Assembly (NCBI RefSeq): GCF_949628215.1
Contig: NC_134276.1
Span: 135,656,125-135,720,124, forward strand
DNA from: Phalacrocorax aristotelis
Taxonomy: Eukaryota > Chordata > Aves > Suliformes > Phalacrocoracidae
Direction of reading: 5' to 3'
Length of the DNA: 64,000 nucleotides
The notes beneath the pieces are model-generated. The model was given only the letters and a program-made list of their open reading frames with translations. It ran no database searches and was not told the DNA's origin. Below are positions 23,701 through 36,974 of this stretch, piece after piece. Position 1 is the first letter of the stretch. Every line of letters starts with the position of its first letter. Both the position numbers and the translations under genes were made by a program.

Positions 23701-24119
23701 TTTGCATAGGGCAAGACCACATTTCAGTTCCCAAAGATGCAAGAAAGTAATGAAATAAAAGACTGGTCTTTAGGGAAGCTGCAGGTAATCTTTAAAGCTT
23801 ATATTAAGTCTCATTCAAAGCAGAAATACTCTAGAATGGCTAAACTTATGTGAGATGAATCCCACCACAAAGGCTGCATCCCCTTAGAAGTTTCTACCCG
23901 GGGACACAATGCAGGGAGAGCTCAGTCAAATCCTTCTGTGTGGGCTGGAATGCAGGGGGAGGAGAGGAAAGGGCTGGCTCACGTTTTAGGAAAGCAGGCC
24001 TTCCTGCTCAGCATGTGAAAGCTTATTACTTAAAGGAATCTGTGAATCTTACCACATAGCTTGTCATTGCTGTTGCATTCCAGTAGCATTCGTGTTAATC
24101 TTTTTACATCCCCTGCCAT
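17595..24119 (-). CDS. STYK1: STYK1 (NOK), serine/threonine/tyrosine kinase-like membrane protein, complete CDS in nine exons
   Basis: Nine exons join in frame: 24119-24053, 23153-23010, 22038-21790, 21504-21323, 19681-19598, 19345-19137, 18894-18854, 18590-18494 and 17799-17595. All have GT/AG borders and together give 425 residues (human is about 422). The start ATG at 24119 precedes RMLLEC...DKLC, as in human STYK1. Residues 31-52 form one membrane segment (VIVVPALLVGFFVIMLTVIL), giving a short outside N-terminus and a cytoplasmic kinase-like domain. That domain shows a degenerate glycine loop (NGRYGS, 125-130), the ATP-lysine in VVLKAL (K150), HGDIAARN (252-259) in place of HRDLAARN, CGLG (271-274) where DFG is expected, APE (297-299) and WSFGILLYEM (313-322). 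Loss of the DFG aspartate and the HGD loop are family traits and suggest weak or no catalysis. STYK1 is known as a growth-promoting, receptor-like signalling protein. The C-terminal LQVPELVVPELYA segment is also a family signature. The name is secure; the activity is inferred. Confidence 0.96.
18494..18590 (-). CDS. STYK1: STYK1 coding exon 8
   Basis: 97 bases with a CTTCCAG acceptor and an AT|GTAAGC donor. It encodes GAPPYPEVPPSDILSHLQR and the QPSSC region, nearly identical to the human C-lobe. Confidence 0.94.
18854..18894 (-). CDS. STYK1: STYK1 coding exon 7 (41-bp micro-exon)
   Basis: 41 bases between a CTTTCCTTGCAG acceptor and a TTAG|GTAAGA donor, with split codons at both ends. It encodes WSFGILLYEMITL, the helix F motif, and is needed to keep the frame. 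Confidence 0.92.
19137..19345 (-). CDS. STYK1: STYK1 coding exon 6 (catalytic-loop and activation-segment region)
   Basis: 209 bases with an AAATTTCCAG acceptor. It encodes LFHGDIAARN, KLCGLGLAYE and VKWQAPEQLL. The donor is AT|GTATGA, with an unusual last exon base T. Joined to the next exon it gives ADIWSFG, which confirms the splice. Confidence 0.94.
19598..19681 (-). CDS. STYK1: STYK1 coding exon 5
   Basis: 84 bases (28 codons) with a TTTCTAG acceptor and a CTG|GTAAGT donor. It begins DVMTMDG and encodes helix E of the kinase fold (YDLTERQVYEIGEQVAAAL). Confidence 0.94.
20190..21200 (-). mobile_element. Ancient CR1/L3-like LINE remnant in a STYK1 intron
   Basis: Highly diverged text follows the order of an inverted CR1-type element. 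CCGTGGGTGACCTCCCTCCA (near 20885) is followed by a CCCATCTTTTAATCAATTAG block, and then AAACTTTTTAGAAATTCAGGTAACTTTATC. These are the usual landmarks near the end of old CR1/L3 copies. No open frame survives. Both boundaries are uncertain. Confidence 0.5.
21323..21504 (-). CDS. STYK1: STYK1 coding exon 4 (N-lobe, hinge)
   Basis: 182 bases with a TTCTTTCAG acceptor and an AAG|GTGAGT donor. It encodes EVKDFLGRIKFHQNLG and LPLYVIMEDVSLGDLL, the helix C and hinge region, and ends at FLWTCRK in phase 0. Confidence 0.96.
21510..21580. repeat. A/C-rich low-complexity tract
   Basis: Runs of A mixed with CCC and CCA units just upstream, in gene sense, of STYK1 exon 4. In gene orientation it is a long T/G-rich and pyrimidine-rich tract ahead of the acceptor. 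Confidence 0.7.
21790..22038 (-). CDS. STYK1: STYK1 coding exon 3 (juxtamembrane and kinase N-lobe)
   Basis: 249 bases with a TTTTTGTCAG acceptor and a CAAG|GTAAGG donor. It carries ETSVESLL and LEIPREKL, which match human ETSVENFL and LQVPREQL. It then encodes the glycine-loop region and the VVLKAL lysine. Confidence 0.95.
23010..23153 (-). CDS. STYK1: STYK1 coding exon 2 (transmembrane exon)
   Basis: 144 bases with a CTTTTTCTGCTGATAG acceptor and a CGAG|GTAAAA donor. It encodes the REYQTEVIVVP juxtamembrane stretch, the single transmembrane helix and a basic stop-transfer segment (HCRGLRAKRE). Confidence 0.93.
24053..24119 (-). CDS. STYK1: STYK1 coding exon 1 (start codon exon)
   Basis: 67 bases: 22 codons plus one base. 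It reads MAGDVKRLTRMLLECNSNDK and then LC, followed by a GTAAG donor. The start is chosen because the open frame begins here and RMLLEC..DKLC aligns with the human N-terminus. The in-frame ATG at codon 11 is the alternative start. Confidence 0.9.
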
Positions 24120-27100
24120 GTTCAATTACAAGCAAGTGGGTCTCCAACCTGTGGCTTCTGCACAGACGCAAAGAATATTAATGAAATTTATTGGGAGGAA
24201 GGATGATTTATGAAGCAACAAGTGAGCTGAATATGGAGATTTCTACCCCTTATGATCAGAGGTTGTGTGAAAAAGCAGCACTGGGACTTCAAGGCCTAGA
24301 GAACGACACAGGATAACCACTATCAAATCCTATGAATGGTAGACTGCATGACCAGAGAGAAGTTAAGACTGAGGTTGTTCTACAGTGCTTCACAAGCAAC
24401 TGGGTAGGCATATGCACAAAAAATCATAGTCATTAACTTAACAGTATTTAAAGAATAGCTAATACACTTCTAGTTAACACACTTAGATGGCAGAATCTTT
24501 GTCTTCTATCTGTCCATAACAAATGAACAGATAAGCAGCATGTGTACAAAATGTCTGTCACTACAGCCCCTGCCCACAACTTGTGCTCCACAAAGACAAG
24601 CAAAAAAAAGACCAGTTCTGTCATTAGGGCTCTCTGGTACTGACTCGTTAACACTGCCAGGTCTATAACTAATCTGAATCACAACATCTGGAAGTCTTCT
24701 GCATTTGTAGTTGAAAACCCAGAGCCTGTGCAAGCGTGCACCTTTCCAGTTGCAATTTCAGCTATCACTAGCATAATACCTTAGCATGTGCAACCATGCA
24801 CCTACAAAACCTTCTGATTGTGTAAGTGCATTTGTCAGGTGTACAACCCCGCTCAGACAGGGCTACATTGCCAGTGTATGCCAGTTGCACCAGGACTGCA
24901 GATCAGCTGCAGGCCTCCCAAAACACATCCCTGATGTAGAGTTTCAGCTGTTCTGCATTACAGATTACTGAGGACTGCAGTCATAAGATAGGAATAGGCT
25001 CTGCAGTGCTGCATTGATTTATATCAACAGAGGACCTGGACTATTATTTCTGAATCATAAAAATCAGTGTGGTGAATAGTGATGACTGACAGAAAGGCAA
25101 GGCATGTACATTTAGCCACTGTTTCTTATAAACATTGCCAAAAATTTGAGATTTAACAGCTTCACAAACAGTATAATCTAAAACATTTTACAGGCATTGG
25201 GACTTTCATCCTGTAAGTGTTTATTTTCAGCTATGGGTTCAAGGCAATTAACCACAATGGCAAATGTTAATAATAAAATGTGACATTCTTATTAACACTA
25301 ATATGGTTTTATGGAAGTTGTTAATGGATGAAACATTAAACAGAGTTTGTTCTCATCCTTAAAATTAAGGGGTGAAATTATGCTTTATCAGTTGCACAAC
25401 ATAGGCAGCAGAAAGGGGAAAATTGAATATATCTGCACTTTAAGATACCAAAAAAGTCTATTTCACTTTTTATTTCCTTTGATTCTTAATATGTTAGCAA
25501 ATTCACCTATTTTTGGGGTGTGGCTACAACATGAATCCAATCAAAGGAGCAATATACAGTAGTAATACCAAGCTTTTCAGGTACACTCTGAAAGTAATCA
25601 CACTAACTCACCCTACCTTGGCTATAACACATACACACAGTTCCAAATACACAGGTATCACCATCAGAGGAACAGTTCTAGCTTATTTCACACTCAGATA
25701 CACACAGATAGGAAAAATGCATATGAACGGACATGACGGCATCACAGGACAATAGACTTTAGGGCCATTAGCCAACAATCACGTTGTATAATATGAATCA
25801 TAAACACCCCAAGCTCCATCTTAACACTAGCTAATGACTTTGCTTTGTGCAAATGCTCACTAGAAATGTACACTTACATTTAACCAATGTGCATCCACAC
25901 GCACGTGTAAGCACAGGCACACAACCTGTACTTACACAGAAAGGCACTCATACAGTCACAAAGATCCATGGAAAAAAGTTTTGATGCAGCAAACACGTCT
26001 ACACTGGTCCCCTGTCCATAAACAAGATTCCTACCCTTATGCACCTCCCATCAGTGACGCCAGTGGGTGGAACACAAGTTTTCTAACCATACTTAGGGCA
26101 GAACTATGGGATCCAGAAATAAAAACACCGGCAGCCATTGGTGCTTTATTTGCAATGGCACTCCCATTTGTTGCTGTTGCTTATAGAGCAGCACAGATTT
26201 ACCATTGGAAAATTTGATTGGACAAGTCCATTTACACTCTATGCCTCTATCCTCTTGCAAAACTCAGGAAGCAGGAAAAGAAGTTGCACTTAATAAGATA
26301 ATTCTGAAATGCCTTTCAGCGCTACTTTCCAGGCTGAGACCAAATGAATTTGCATACTTAGCTCTTTCTGCAGCTTACTGGTCTAACATTAACATTACTG
26401 CAGTTCCCATACTTCCATCTTCACGAGAGCGGTAACTCAAAAATCTACAGATCTCTCATTATACATTTAACAAATATTTTTTGCAGTGTACCAGTAGGGG
26501 ACACATGGAGATTATGTGGAACTAACATTTTCAATATAAAGGTGCATACCCACTACACAGCAGAAAGCATATTGGTAGTGCCCAAATACTTATTTCATTG
26601 TATGAAGACAGTTTTCCAGTATCAAGCCAGGATAAGGGGGACAAAAATACCTTAAGAGGTTCAAAACCTCTACCTCACTGGAATTTGATTTTCCTTGTCT
26701 GTTATGATGTACCAAGACCAGTACTGTCTAGATCATGAGCACAGGAGAACATATTCTGTATTACTTCAATTTAGAATTTGCACTGGACAATTTGTGCAAC
26801 TGCAAGTAAAGGTCAGCTTAGTTATTCCACTGTTTTTGATTACTCTTTTACATACAACGAAATCCACTCACTGAAATTCATTTCTCTTTATTGTTTACTT
26901 TCAAAAATGTATTTGCTTCAACACCCTGCTCTCCCTGCCTGGGCCTATCTAATCTTTCAGATTATTCTGATTTCCATCTTCTTCAGCTGAAACTGATTAT
27001 TTTTGTTGTTTACACAAAACCTGGAAATTTCATTTTTCTCTTGGACATGCATCTTTTTTCATCAGGTCTTCTATTGTGCAGTACATCAGTGTGACTTACA

Positions 27101-30100
27101 CCTTATTTAAGAAAGCTAGTTGGCAGTGCAATATAAAAATCAAACATGATAGGTACTGACCGCAGTACTAGGCTGCTCTTCCTTCAGAATGCCAAGGCTC
27201 AAGGTAAGGGTGGTACTTTCCGCTCAGTTTCACTCTCCAAAGCCTTCCTGAAAGACACCTACCCTTTTGTAACAGTGACTAGAAAGCAAATGAGCTGTTC
27301 TAGAACAAAGCATCTCAACACAAGGGACTGAATGGGAGCAACAAGGGGCTGTGAAGGTCTCTGTAAATGAGTTTTGAAAAGGTACATGTTGCCCTGAACA
27401 GAGCTCAGAGGGGGGAACAGGGTTTTCAAGCAGATTTGGAGAGACGTTGGAGCTTTTGCTGTGGCAGAAAGAAATGACTAAGAATAAATGCAGATACAGT
27501 GGCCTGGAGGGCAATGCTTAATGTATTATTAACAATGCTCAGAAACTACACAGTTTCAAGCAGACTGCAACAATGATGGCAGTCAAGCCTTTCTTTGACT
27601 AATACCTAAATCCGAAGACCCATGTCCAAGCTAAATATACAATGAAGACTATGGTATCTAGAAACAGCAGAATCAGCTACCCTTAAAACAATGAGAGATA
27701 CATAGCAAAACCTTAGCTGAAGCTAACCTACAGTCAACAGCATTCACAAACTGCTGCTAGCACACTACTTGGTGAACTGCACAAGGCACAGTAGTTTCAC
27801 AGCCTGGCAACAGTGCCAGGTTAATTAGCCCCCAAATCTGCCGTACACGGACACTTACTGCTCCTCTGCGCATGTCTGCCAACAGGCTGCACACTGAGGA
27901 AAAAGGTGGTGTTTTGTTTTCAACCTCGTTTGTTTGCCAAGCTGATCTGCTGCCCTTGCAATTTAGACAAAGCACAGAGGGCAATGCAGGAACAGGATTA
28001 AGTAGGTAAATGATGGCAGATGTGGGGGCTGCTTAAACTAGTTCAGGAAGCCCCAATACTGAATGTGAATATGGTTTTGTGAATGCAGCTGAGCTGAATT
28101 AAGTGCTCACCAACACCAAAAGAAGGGAGTATCTCTTTCCTCTCAGCTCAATTCTACTTCTTGTTTCACTCTAAGCTGTGCAACTGATCACATGGTAAAC
28201 GGATTCAAACCACTAAGCTAGCAGGGAAAATTAACTTTTCTTTTGCCATAGTAGTATACTGCCATTTTAGTGAGTGGTTTTAGTTCACCATGAAATTCAA
28301 CAAGTGCTAGCACAGGCTCAAGGAGGTGTCAGGAGCACACATCCAGAAGCAGGAACAGGGAAAATGGATCTCCCACTACCCAGGGTGGTGCATGGCTAAA
28401 GCTCAATTGTGAAACCATTCTCTGTGTCAGCACGGATCCACAGGCACTGTGTACCAGTGTAAGCCCTACTATGATTTTTCCAGTCCCGTCATTCATTCCC
28501 ACATGTATACTGTCATCTTAGTGCTAGCGCAGCATTCACATGGCAAGGTGGTAAACTGCATTGGGAAGGTGATCTGCCCTAACGTAATCAATCCTCTCTC
28601 ACATTTTATGGATTTAAATTTCTAAACAGGCTCAATTTATGCTATTTAAAGTGTGAGGACATAAAGAATCAAGAAGCCTGAGTGACAGTCATTGTGGTGA
28701 GACTGAAAAGGAAGAGAAATATAAAGCCTTGTGTGTCCATGAAATATAAGGGAACAGACGGCTTGAGAACTGCATGCACAGAAACTGCCTGCTCCTTGCT
28801 CCTGCCGTGTTCAGGAAAATAAGATGATGTACATATTCATGGTAAATACACAGTTTTGCCAGTGAATATGTCTGACTTGGGACCAACATCAGTTCCCACC
28901 ATCAGTGCAAAACTGTAAATCCTTGAGTACTGATTAGCTATTCTGTCTAAAGAAACACCTGATTAAATTAATTAAATATTAGAAAAATAAAAGCTAAGAT
29001 TCATTTGGATCTTCATTAGACCTTTTAAACCATGAGCTATAAGCTGATATGGAAGTTAATGTAGTTATTTGTCCAGACTTCCTGGCCTCCATTAACTGCA
29101 CACCACTTTATTATAAAAATATTTTTACAGGTATTTTTCATGCACTAATTGCAAGGACCAATATGTCTGTAATATGACTACAGGCACATAAAGAACAGCT
29201 AAGCAACTCACTTCAGTCCAGCATACTGCCTGAACTGATAAAAGAAAAAACAAATGTTTTAACCATGATGCCTTCTATTTAATTTCTTACAGTGGCAGAA
29301 CCATACTCTCAAGCTTTTCCAGTCACTGTTTCTGTATTGCCTTTAGTATTTTCCTCCTCTTTTATATGACCTTTGAACCCAGCCACAAGTCAAGGCAATG
29401 ATTATGCACAAGTGCATTGCCCTGGCCATGCAGCTGAAAGGGAGGGGAGCAATCAGGGAACAGAAGGAACAAAAATGGCAGTGAAACCACAATGTGTGAG
29501 CTCAGGACAGCTGAGTGGTTGTGGATGCTGAATGTGAGAAGAGGGAGAAGAAAAGCACCATGGAAAAGCAAACAGTGAAAAAGATATTTCTTCCCCTGTT
29601 AAGTCCACCATTTTACTAAAAGCAGTGTCCAAAACAAATAAAAAACAAGTCTCTCAGGTTTCAAGCCTTACAACTTGATGCCATGAGAACATATTCCTGC
29701 AAAATCTATGTATTTGTTAGACTACATATCCTATCTCTTCTGCCTTCAGAAGGCCTTAGCGACTATTTCAAACACCCTGGCAGATCATTACATCTTCACA
29801 AGGTTTCCCTGGCCCATCGACTCATCTCACCTCTCACCATAAAGCACCCATGGGCTACCAAGCAGCATCTCCAATGATGTAGAATGTGAAATTCTGACCA
29901 GTCAGCCCAGGTTATAACATAACAGAGGCACCTCACTTCTGTCCTGAACAATGATTGCTGATAATATCCTGTGGCTTGCTGTAGTGGCTGTAATGTCTCA
30001 GCTATATAGTACTCTAACTCACTTTTGCAACAGCTGGTAACAGTAACACCCTATAAGAAAACAAAGTGTTTCAAAAAAATCACATACAGTGACTCAAGAT

Positions 30101-31664
30101 TTTCTCTTGGTCAACAATATCTGAATATCAAACCTAGGCTAGCTGCTACTGAAGCATATTAAAGGAGTGGAAGAAAATTAGGCTGACCACTTCTGAAGAG
30201 CTGGACCATGGAGAAAAGAGAAGATAATGAGGTTCATGCTGCTACTTGAGCAGGTGAATTACTTAAGGCAAACCTGGCTCCTTTTCAAGGGAGCAGAAAA
30301 AATAGGCAAAGTCAGCAGTTGCTACCACATTGAGAAATATGAGTCAGGAGGACTCTGTACTGCTGTGCTTTTATCCTAACAGGGTTAGTCCAAACTGGCG
30401 CCATATCAGTGGAGATATGCAAGTTCTCATGGTGCTAAGTTTTGCTTAAACTTAGACCATCTCACAGAAATTAATTTATTTGTGCAGTGTGAGGAAGTCT
30501 GAGTACAGAAGTGTGAAACAGTACAGAAACTGAATGGTGATTAAGACAAAAATATTTTTTTCTAATGCAGACATGGCCTACTATAGTTTCTGAAAATTTA
30601 ACATATATCTTGATCACACTCCCCCTGAATTAAGGCCATGAAAAGTTACTCCTCCCAGGTAATCTGCAAAATCAAAGTTAAAATAATTTTTAAAAAGTGA
30701 GGAATACATTGACCTGAAGCCCTCAGTGAGCAGGCTGTTTAAGATATAAAAAGTCTAGAGGCCAAACTCTCCAAAGCACACTCTTAACTGCGATTTCCTT
30801 TTGTGTAGTCAAAACCACACACTGCTTTTGAAAATGCTCACCATTCTGTCTCTTTCTTACTGACTGAACTCTGATTTTGGTGGTACCGGCCAGTACTAAG
30901 CCCATATCAAACCATAGCACAAACTCGATACAGATATTCTGAAAAACTGTGGCACCAAAAGCTGTGACAGGACATAAGAATGCAGTATTTTTTCAAAGGA
31001 TGATGCATACATGTAGCTCTTGTGAAAAACACTGTGTGGTAAGAATACTGCCTGATATTACATGCTGCAAAATGGCTTATTAAATGGAATGTGAATCTGC
31101 TTTCATAATTACCCAGCCACAAGGAAACTGAGCTGAAGCTGTGTACACAATTTTAGCTTCAAAATTTCCCAACTTTTGGATGCTTCTTGGTGCATTTACC
31201 ATAGATTTTGTTTATAATTTAATCAGTAGCTCATGCACGCACACAGATACATGCAAACAGGCAAACAGAGAAAAATCTAGGTATCTGCACCACATTGGAT
31301 TAGAGTTACCTTCCTGTATTGTTTCAGTGAACTGAGACTAAATAAATTTACAGGAAACTTATTTCCTTTGTTATTTTCTTCCTGTTTAAAATGTGCCTAG
31401 AAGTTATTTCATTTAAATCAACCTGTGTGTAGGGACATACCTCTTTTTTTCTCAAACCCCAATACCATTATGATCACCGAAATTTGTTACTGTAAGTAAC
31501 TTCAATACAAGCAGTTAAGTACATGCACGGGTGTATACACATATACACACAGACTTCACAGTACAGCTATATGCTACTTCAGGTGACACTTATGTTAATA
31601 AAAGTCTTTTTTAAAAATTAAACATTCATCAGCTAATCTTCCAGCAGTGTTTTCTTTTACTTAC
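24120..31664 (-). other. Non-coding stretch, probably 5' intron of STYK1
   Basis: I see no exon with a recognisable product on either strand. Base composition is ordinary and AT-rich, with only short CA-rich runs (for example around 25620-25710 and 31535-31555). It lies between the STYK1 start-codon exon and its likely promoter, so it is probably leader intron. Confidence 0.5.
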
Positions 31665-32048
31665 CTGAATTACACCATTCCTCTTGCCCTGCAGTAGTCT
31701 CTTCCTGAAACTTGCCTGCTGCTGGTTCCCAGTCTGTCAGAGGCCACTCCTGATAACGCTGATGGTTACCCTGTGTGGTTGTAATTCTTATGACTAAGTT
31801 CCTCCTCACTGGCTTTCCTACCCCAGACCTGCCCAGCTTCAATTCTTTCCTCCTCAAGGTCTTCTCAGCTGTCTCCCCAGGGAGATCGCATGAGTGTAAG
31901 CCCCAGCACACACTTGTAAAACGGGTCTGCCTGGCTTCCACACACCAGCTGCTCACCCGGGATGACAGAGACAGGCAAAGCAGAGTCCTCGGGCAGGGAC
32001 CTGGAGCGTAATTTGAAAGGCAGGCAAACACAGATCAAGAGGGATAGG
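31665..32048 (-). other. STYK1: Candidate 5' UTR exon of STYK1
   Basis: A block of higher GC ends in a near-perfect donor on the minus strand (TTCAG|GTAAGTA, junction at 31665). Its upstream edge is a good acceptor (TTTCTGTTTGTTACATTAG, exon base 32048); another acceptor lies near 32172. It sits between the STYK1 start exon and the CpG island, where a non-coding leader exon would be expected. No conserved peptide is visible. It could equally be a chance pair of splice-like sites. Confidence 0.25.
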
Positions 32049-35000
32049 CTAATGTAACAAACAGAAATCATACACTTTGGATTACAGGTTCATGTTTAGA
32101 AAAATGGGTTCTTGGAACAGAAAATCTGTACAAAACCCAGGCTCCAGACACAGAAAGCCCTTTCTATCAGGAACACAATCTGAGAATGAAGAAAGAGAGA
32201 AAAGATTAATAACACCCAAACATGCTACAACAGACAGCAGCAATAGGAATGCAGGCTTTTTCATGTTCTGCTTTGCTTGTTCATATCCCTCCTGCTCGGG
32301 CTGCCAAAATTTTCCAGCCCTGCTGTAAAATGCAGCTCTCCCCTGCCCTTTCCTCCCACCAGTCCCACCCAGAGCTCCCACACAGCCCGGCAATGACCCT
32401 CACTCACAAACCCCCTTCAAAATCTGTCCTGAGCTCCCCAACCAGATTGGATAATATTCCTGAACTTGCTCTGTGACATTTTCCTGCTGTGATGCCCTTG
32501 GGGTCACCATTGGGCTCTGCTGGTGCCCTCAGTCCTCATCAGTTATGGAGCATAATCTTAATTGCACCTCAGTTTCTTGGCATTTTAGTTCTGGGCCCTT
32601 TCTTCCTACCCAACCTGCATATGCGAGTCCCACGTGCTGGCCTGGAGACTCCTTCCATTAGCTCAAAGACTGCCCTCTCCTATCACTGAAAAATCTCATG
32701 TTAAGAGTTTCAGATTCCTGACTCCTGGTTATATGAGTCTGTACAAGATTATTTGCTTACCTACTTCATACAAGTGAGAGGCAGTTGTATTACAAAAGGA
32801 ATTAATATGAGACCTATCATTGAGAGACAAAGTTCATTTCACAGTCAACAACATGATGCAGGTGGCTTTGGGAACTCTGCCACTGTTTGAGCAAAACTTA
32901 TGTACTCCTGTTAACACTTTGGTGCTGCATATATTATTTTGTTGTGGGAAAATTTTAGTTGCGGCAGAGGCAATAGTTTTAGATACTGAAACACAATAGT
33001 TAATTTATCCATAAGAAAGGCTGCATATCAATATATCTGTACACCAGGACATCCTAAACTTCTCTCTGGGATTATTCTTCCAGCTGGCATTTACTGTCCA
33101 TGTGTGCAAAATGGTGAAAACCAGGAGTAGTTTCCTTCATTGCTTGACCTCTCCACAGAGACTAGCAGAAGTGGGCAAAATAGTATTAGTGAAATAGCTC
33201 TGTAATGTGGACTTTCATCCCCTGAGAAACCAGGAGAGACATCTTCTAGACTGAATTTTTTCTTGAGTTAGAAAGATCTCTGCAGCTGCAGAGTGTAGGC
33301 TCAGACTCTGGTTTCAGCTTTCCTCTTATTCTGGTTCGAACTTGCATTGACTTTCCACAGTATCTTCTCCCTGAAGGATCAGGGGATCTGTCCTATACTC
33401 CTCCCCATTAAAAAGTGGCTAAAATACAAAGGACAGTTCCTCATTTCAATGAGTTCTTTACTGAAATGTGTTACTTTCCACAGGCACCTTTCCCAAGGGC
33501 AGCAGGGGAACCTATTCAGATTCCTGTTTAAAAATATAATTGGCAATCTTCCTCCTTTTGCTCCTTCTATCACAGTTTCTACAGCCTCCAACTGTAGAAG
33601 AAAGAGTGGGAAAGGCAAAGGGTTAATAGTCAAGATATGCATATGCAAAAGCAGCAACCTCTGCTGATTTTAGTTGCCCCAGTCAATCTTTCTGCTGTGC
33701 TCCCAGTCAGACTGGTTGGAGAAGGTATTTTAATGGTTCAGGCCTCAGAGTATATAATCTTCCTCACTGATCCACAAGCCCCTCCCCCTGTTTAGTTAAG
33801 GGACAGCAGCCATTTATTGTCACATTTTGTTATGTGAAAATCAAAATTCTGCTCTAAGTCTTGTATTGTGTGCACATCCACAAAGAAAACACCGCGTGTT
33901 TAAATTCCCCTCTCCTTCTCTCTGTTTTTCCCTTAAGCAAGTATGATTAGGCACACCAAAAGGCAGCAGACTGGCAGTCTTATTAACAAAAACGTCCTCT
34001 TTAACTCCAAGAAAGCTACAGCACACCTAGCAACCATCCAAACCACACAGCAGCTGCTCACTAGCCTCAGGATGTGTTTCTGGGCCTAAGCTGCAGTTCA
34101 ACCACAAACCATTCAGTCTTTGTCCTATGTGCTGACTCTTTTAACATGGGTGCTAATTTTGTAGTTCAACTTCCAGAAGGTAAGCACACTCTAAGTAATT
34201 TAGAGGCGATAAGGTCTCTCACTTACTTGTACATCCTAATGTAAGATCCTTGTGGGTCCCTTCCAACTTGAGATATTCTGTGATCCTGTGATTTAAAACT
34301 GTGGCTTATAGCTGATAGACTGTGACTGATCTTTTGGTCAGCCTAAGCCCACAGAGGTTGAAAGGGTCAGTACCTACTCTTTTCTTTCTGCAAGCCAGCC
34401 ATTCATCCCTGAATGGGGTAAGAATCAGAATAGATGATCTAGAAGAGGGGAAAAAAACCACCCATCATTATTCCAAGTCTTTCTTCTGCCTCATGAGCTT
34501 CACCTCTCAAGACGGCAGGTCTTCTGAGTTGAGAACAATTCATTTGCCTATTTAATATTTAGATTTTTCTTGAAAATGGTAGATCTTGTGTGATTTTCAG
34601 TTCACCCGTGCAGTTTTTGTGATTTAAAATTTCCAAAGGAACAAATGCTAGGAGGGGGTAGTATTATATGAAAATAAATAAAGAAAAAAAAAGAGCTTCT
34701 CCTTATAAAAATAAAATGACTGAAGGATTATGCATCAATTTTCTTCAGTCACTTGAGGGTCCAGTAATTTGCTAGCACTTCCTCTAGTCAGGGTTAGGCA
34801 CATCTAATAGTAGTCCTTTTTCCGCCACTTTCCTGCGAATTAGACCTCCATATTCCTAACTCTTTTCTTAAATCTAAATGGAAAATTCATTTGCACAGTT
34901 TCATGCAGTCACTGGCCTGGTCAGCCCTCCCTTCTCAAATCACATGCTCAGGAAAGATCCTGAAGATTGGTCAGATGCTGTTAAGTAGGCTACAGTACAG

Positions 35001-36974
35001 TTTTCTCCTCTGGTTTTTGTGGCAGATTTTCCAGGCCCAGAAGCTGGGATTCACTCAACACAGCTGAAAAACTAAGTTAAGGGCATAGTTGCTCTAGGTC
35101 CTCTGCAGTTAATACAAGGTCATAAGAACGTCTGTAAAGCAATTCAAGTACTAAAATCCTCTCTCCCTACACCGAAGTCACAGGTACAAAGGGTAACCTA
35201 GCTCCTGATTTACATGTCTTGGTCAAATGTCAGAAGTTAGATGCCATACATTTGGGCTAAATTCCATTGTCTTCCTCTTCTTCAAAGAAATAACTTCCCT
35301 GAGCAGGAGGTCTTTGGGCTCCCAAAATCAGTACTTATCTGCAGTGTAACTTGGTAGCTTGGCGACAGCCTCTCCCAGAACTCCAGGGCCGACAGATGAA
35401 CTATTAGGCTGTAAGTCAGGTGCAGCACATATCACATGCATTCAGTTCTGCTCTGTCTAGTTCCTAAGTGCTTTTGTCCTGAGCAACCAACATCCTGAGA
35501 ATATGTACACATATTCTTCTGCATAGTCTGCATACGTATCCATATTTCACCTTTTGTCCTTCAGTTTCTTCTGTTCTTTTTATTAAATATATAAATTTTC
35601 CTTTTAAGTTCCTGCTCTTTGTCACCACATTTTTACACTGTTCACATTTTCCAGTGAGAACCCAACAGCTCCTCTTGGTAAAACCTAGAAGCCAGTGAAC
35701 AGACCTATAGTGACTTAAACACCCAGTCTCAGGATGGAATAAATTGCAGGGCTTCACACATAAAGAAGCAGAGGAGCCAGCTCTCCCTGGAAAGGATGCC
35801 CATAGAGACCTTAGAAGAACTAGAAAGTATGTAACACCAAGAGCTGTAACACTGTTACATAAAAATGCATTTAAGAACTGTTCCATTTAATAATATAATT
35901 TTTAAATCTGTAATTCACCCCCAAACACATTGCTGTGTCCTACTTGTAGTAGAGAAGACTCACAAATAAACCAAGATATGTTGAAACAAAACATGCTCCT
36001 GTATGCTGGTGTCACTGAAAACAGATTCTAGCGCATTTTTTATTATGCAGTGGCTGCCAAGCTATTGGTATTACATGCATAAACACACGGTGTTTGCTGC
36101 CCAGGTTTTCACAAAGTAATGAAGCAGTATTAAAAAGGAACACCGCTAGACCAAAAATGGGCCCCCTAACCATGTACGCACACATGTACAGCAGGAGGCA
36201 GCATCTGGGAGACAGCTTAAAAGCACAGAATTTAGGAGCTAGTGTTACCTAAGAAATGACCATGGCACCTCAAACCAAGGGTCCATCAGCCTAGTACTGT
36301 GCCTCAGACAGCTGGCAGTGAGAGTGTCTAGGGAAACAAGAGACTCTTAATAACATAAAATGATACTTCCCTTAACACTTTCCCCAGCTTCCAGCAGCCT
36401 GTGGTTCAAGGATTTATTTAGTCAAACATAATTTTCTTTCATATGCCTCAAAGGATTTTGCTCAGCTGCTCTTGAACACCTTCAAAACTTTAGCAACACA
36501 ATGCTTTGTGATAAATTCTGCAGCATTCATGTAACTTGAACAAATACTTCATTTTGATTGTTTTGAAGAGGGATTGCCATCTTCAAACCAGCTACTCAGT
36601 TGGCAGTGAAATAAGTGGCAATAGTAAGAGATGCGTAAGTTTCATGCACGGTGAGAATACTAATTTACTCATTCATTTAAAAACAGGACTAAGTTTGTAT
36701 TTGCATGGATGAAAAAGGAGAACAAGAGACAGCCCAAACCACTTAAGGTTTGGATATTGATCTGGAATTGGACACAATTTGGGGCATGAGCAATTCAGAA
36801 AAGGTATTTGATTCCTACCCTGCTATACACCAGGTAATTCCTAGCACCAACAAACTCTTGACAAACTTTTGAGCCTTGTTGCTCAGTCATCAAAAAATTT
36901 GTAACCCTTCTTCTGCAAAAACCTTCTCTGATTTTTTTTATTTTTCTTTTTTTACAGAGACAAAGATGTCATAC
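32049..36974. other. Non-coding stretch upstream of STYK1 coding region
   Basis: No supported coding exon. It contains one short CR1 3'-end fragment near 34225-34295. The rest shows no structure I can name. Confidence 0.45.
34225..34295 (+). mobile_element. Short CR1 3'-end fragment
   Basis: The text GATCCTTGTGGGTCCCTTCC followed by AACTTGAGATATTCTGTGAT is the terminal segment of a CR1 element. Confidence 0.75.
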
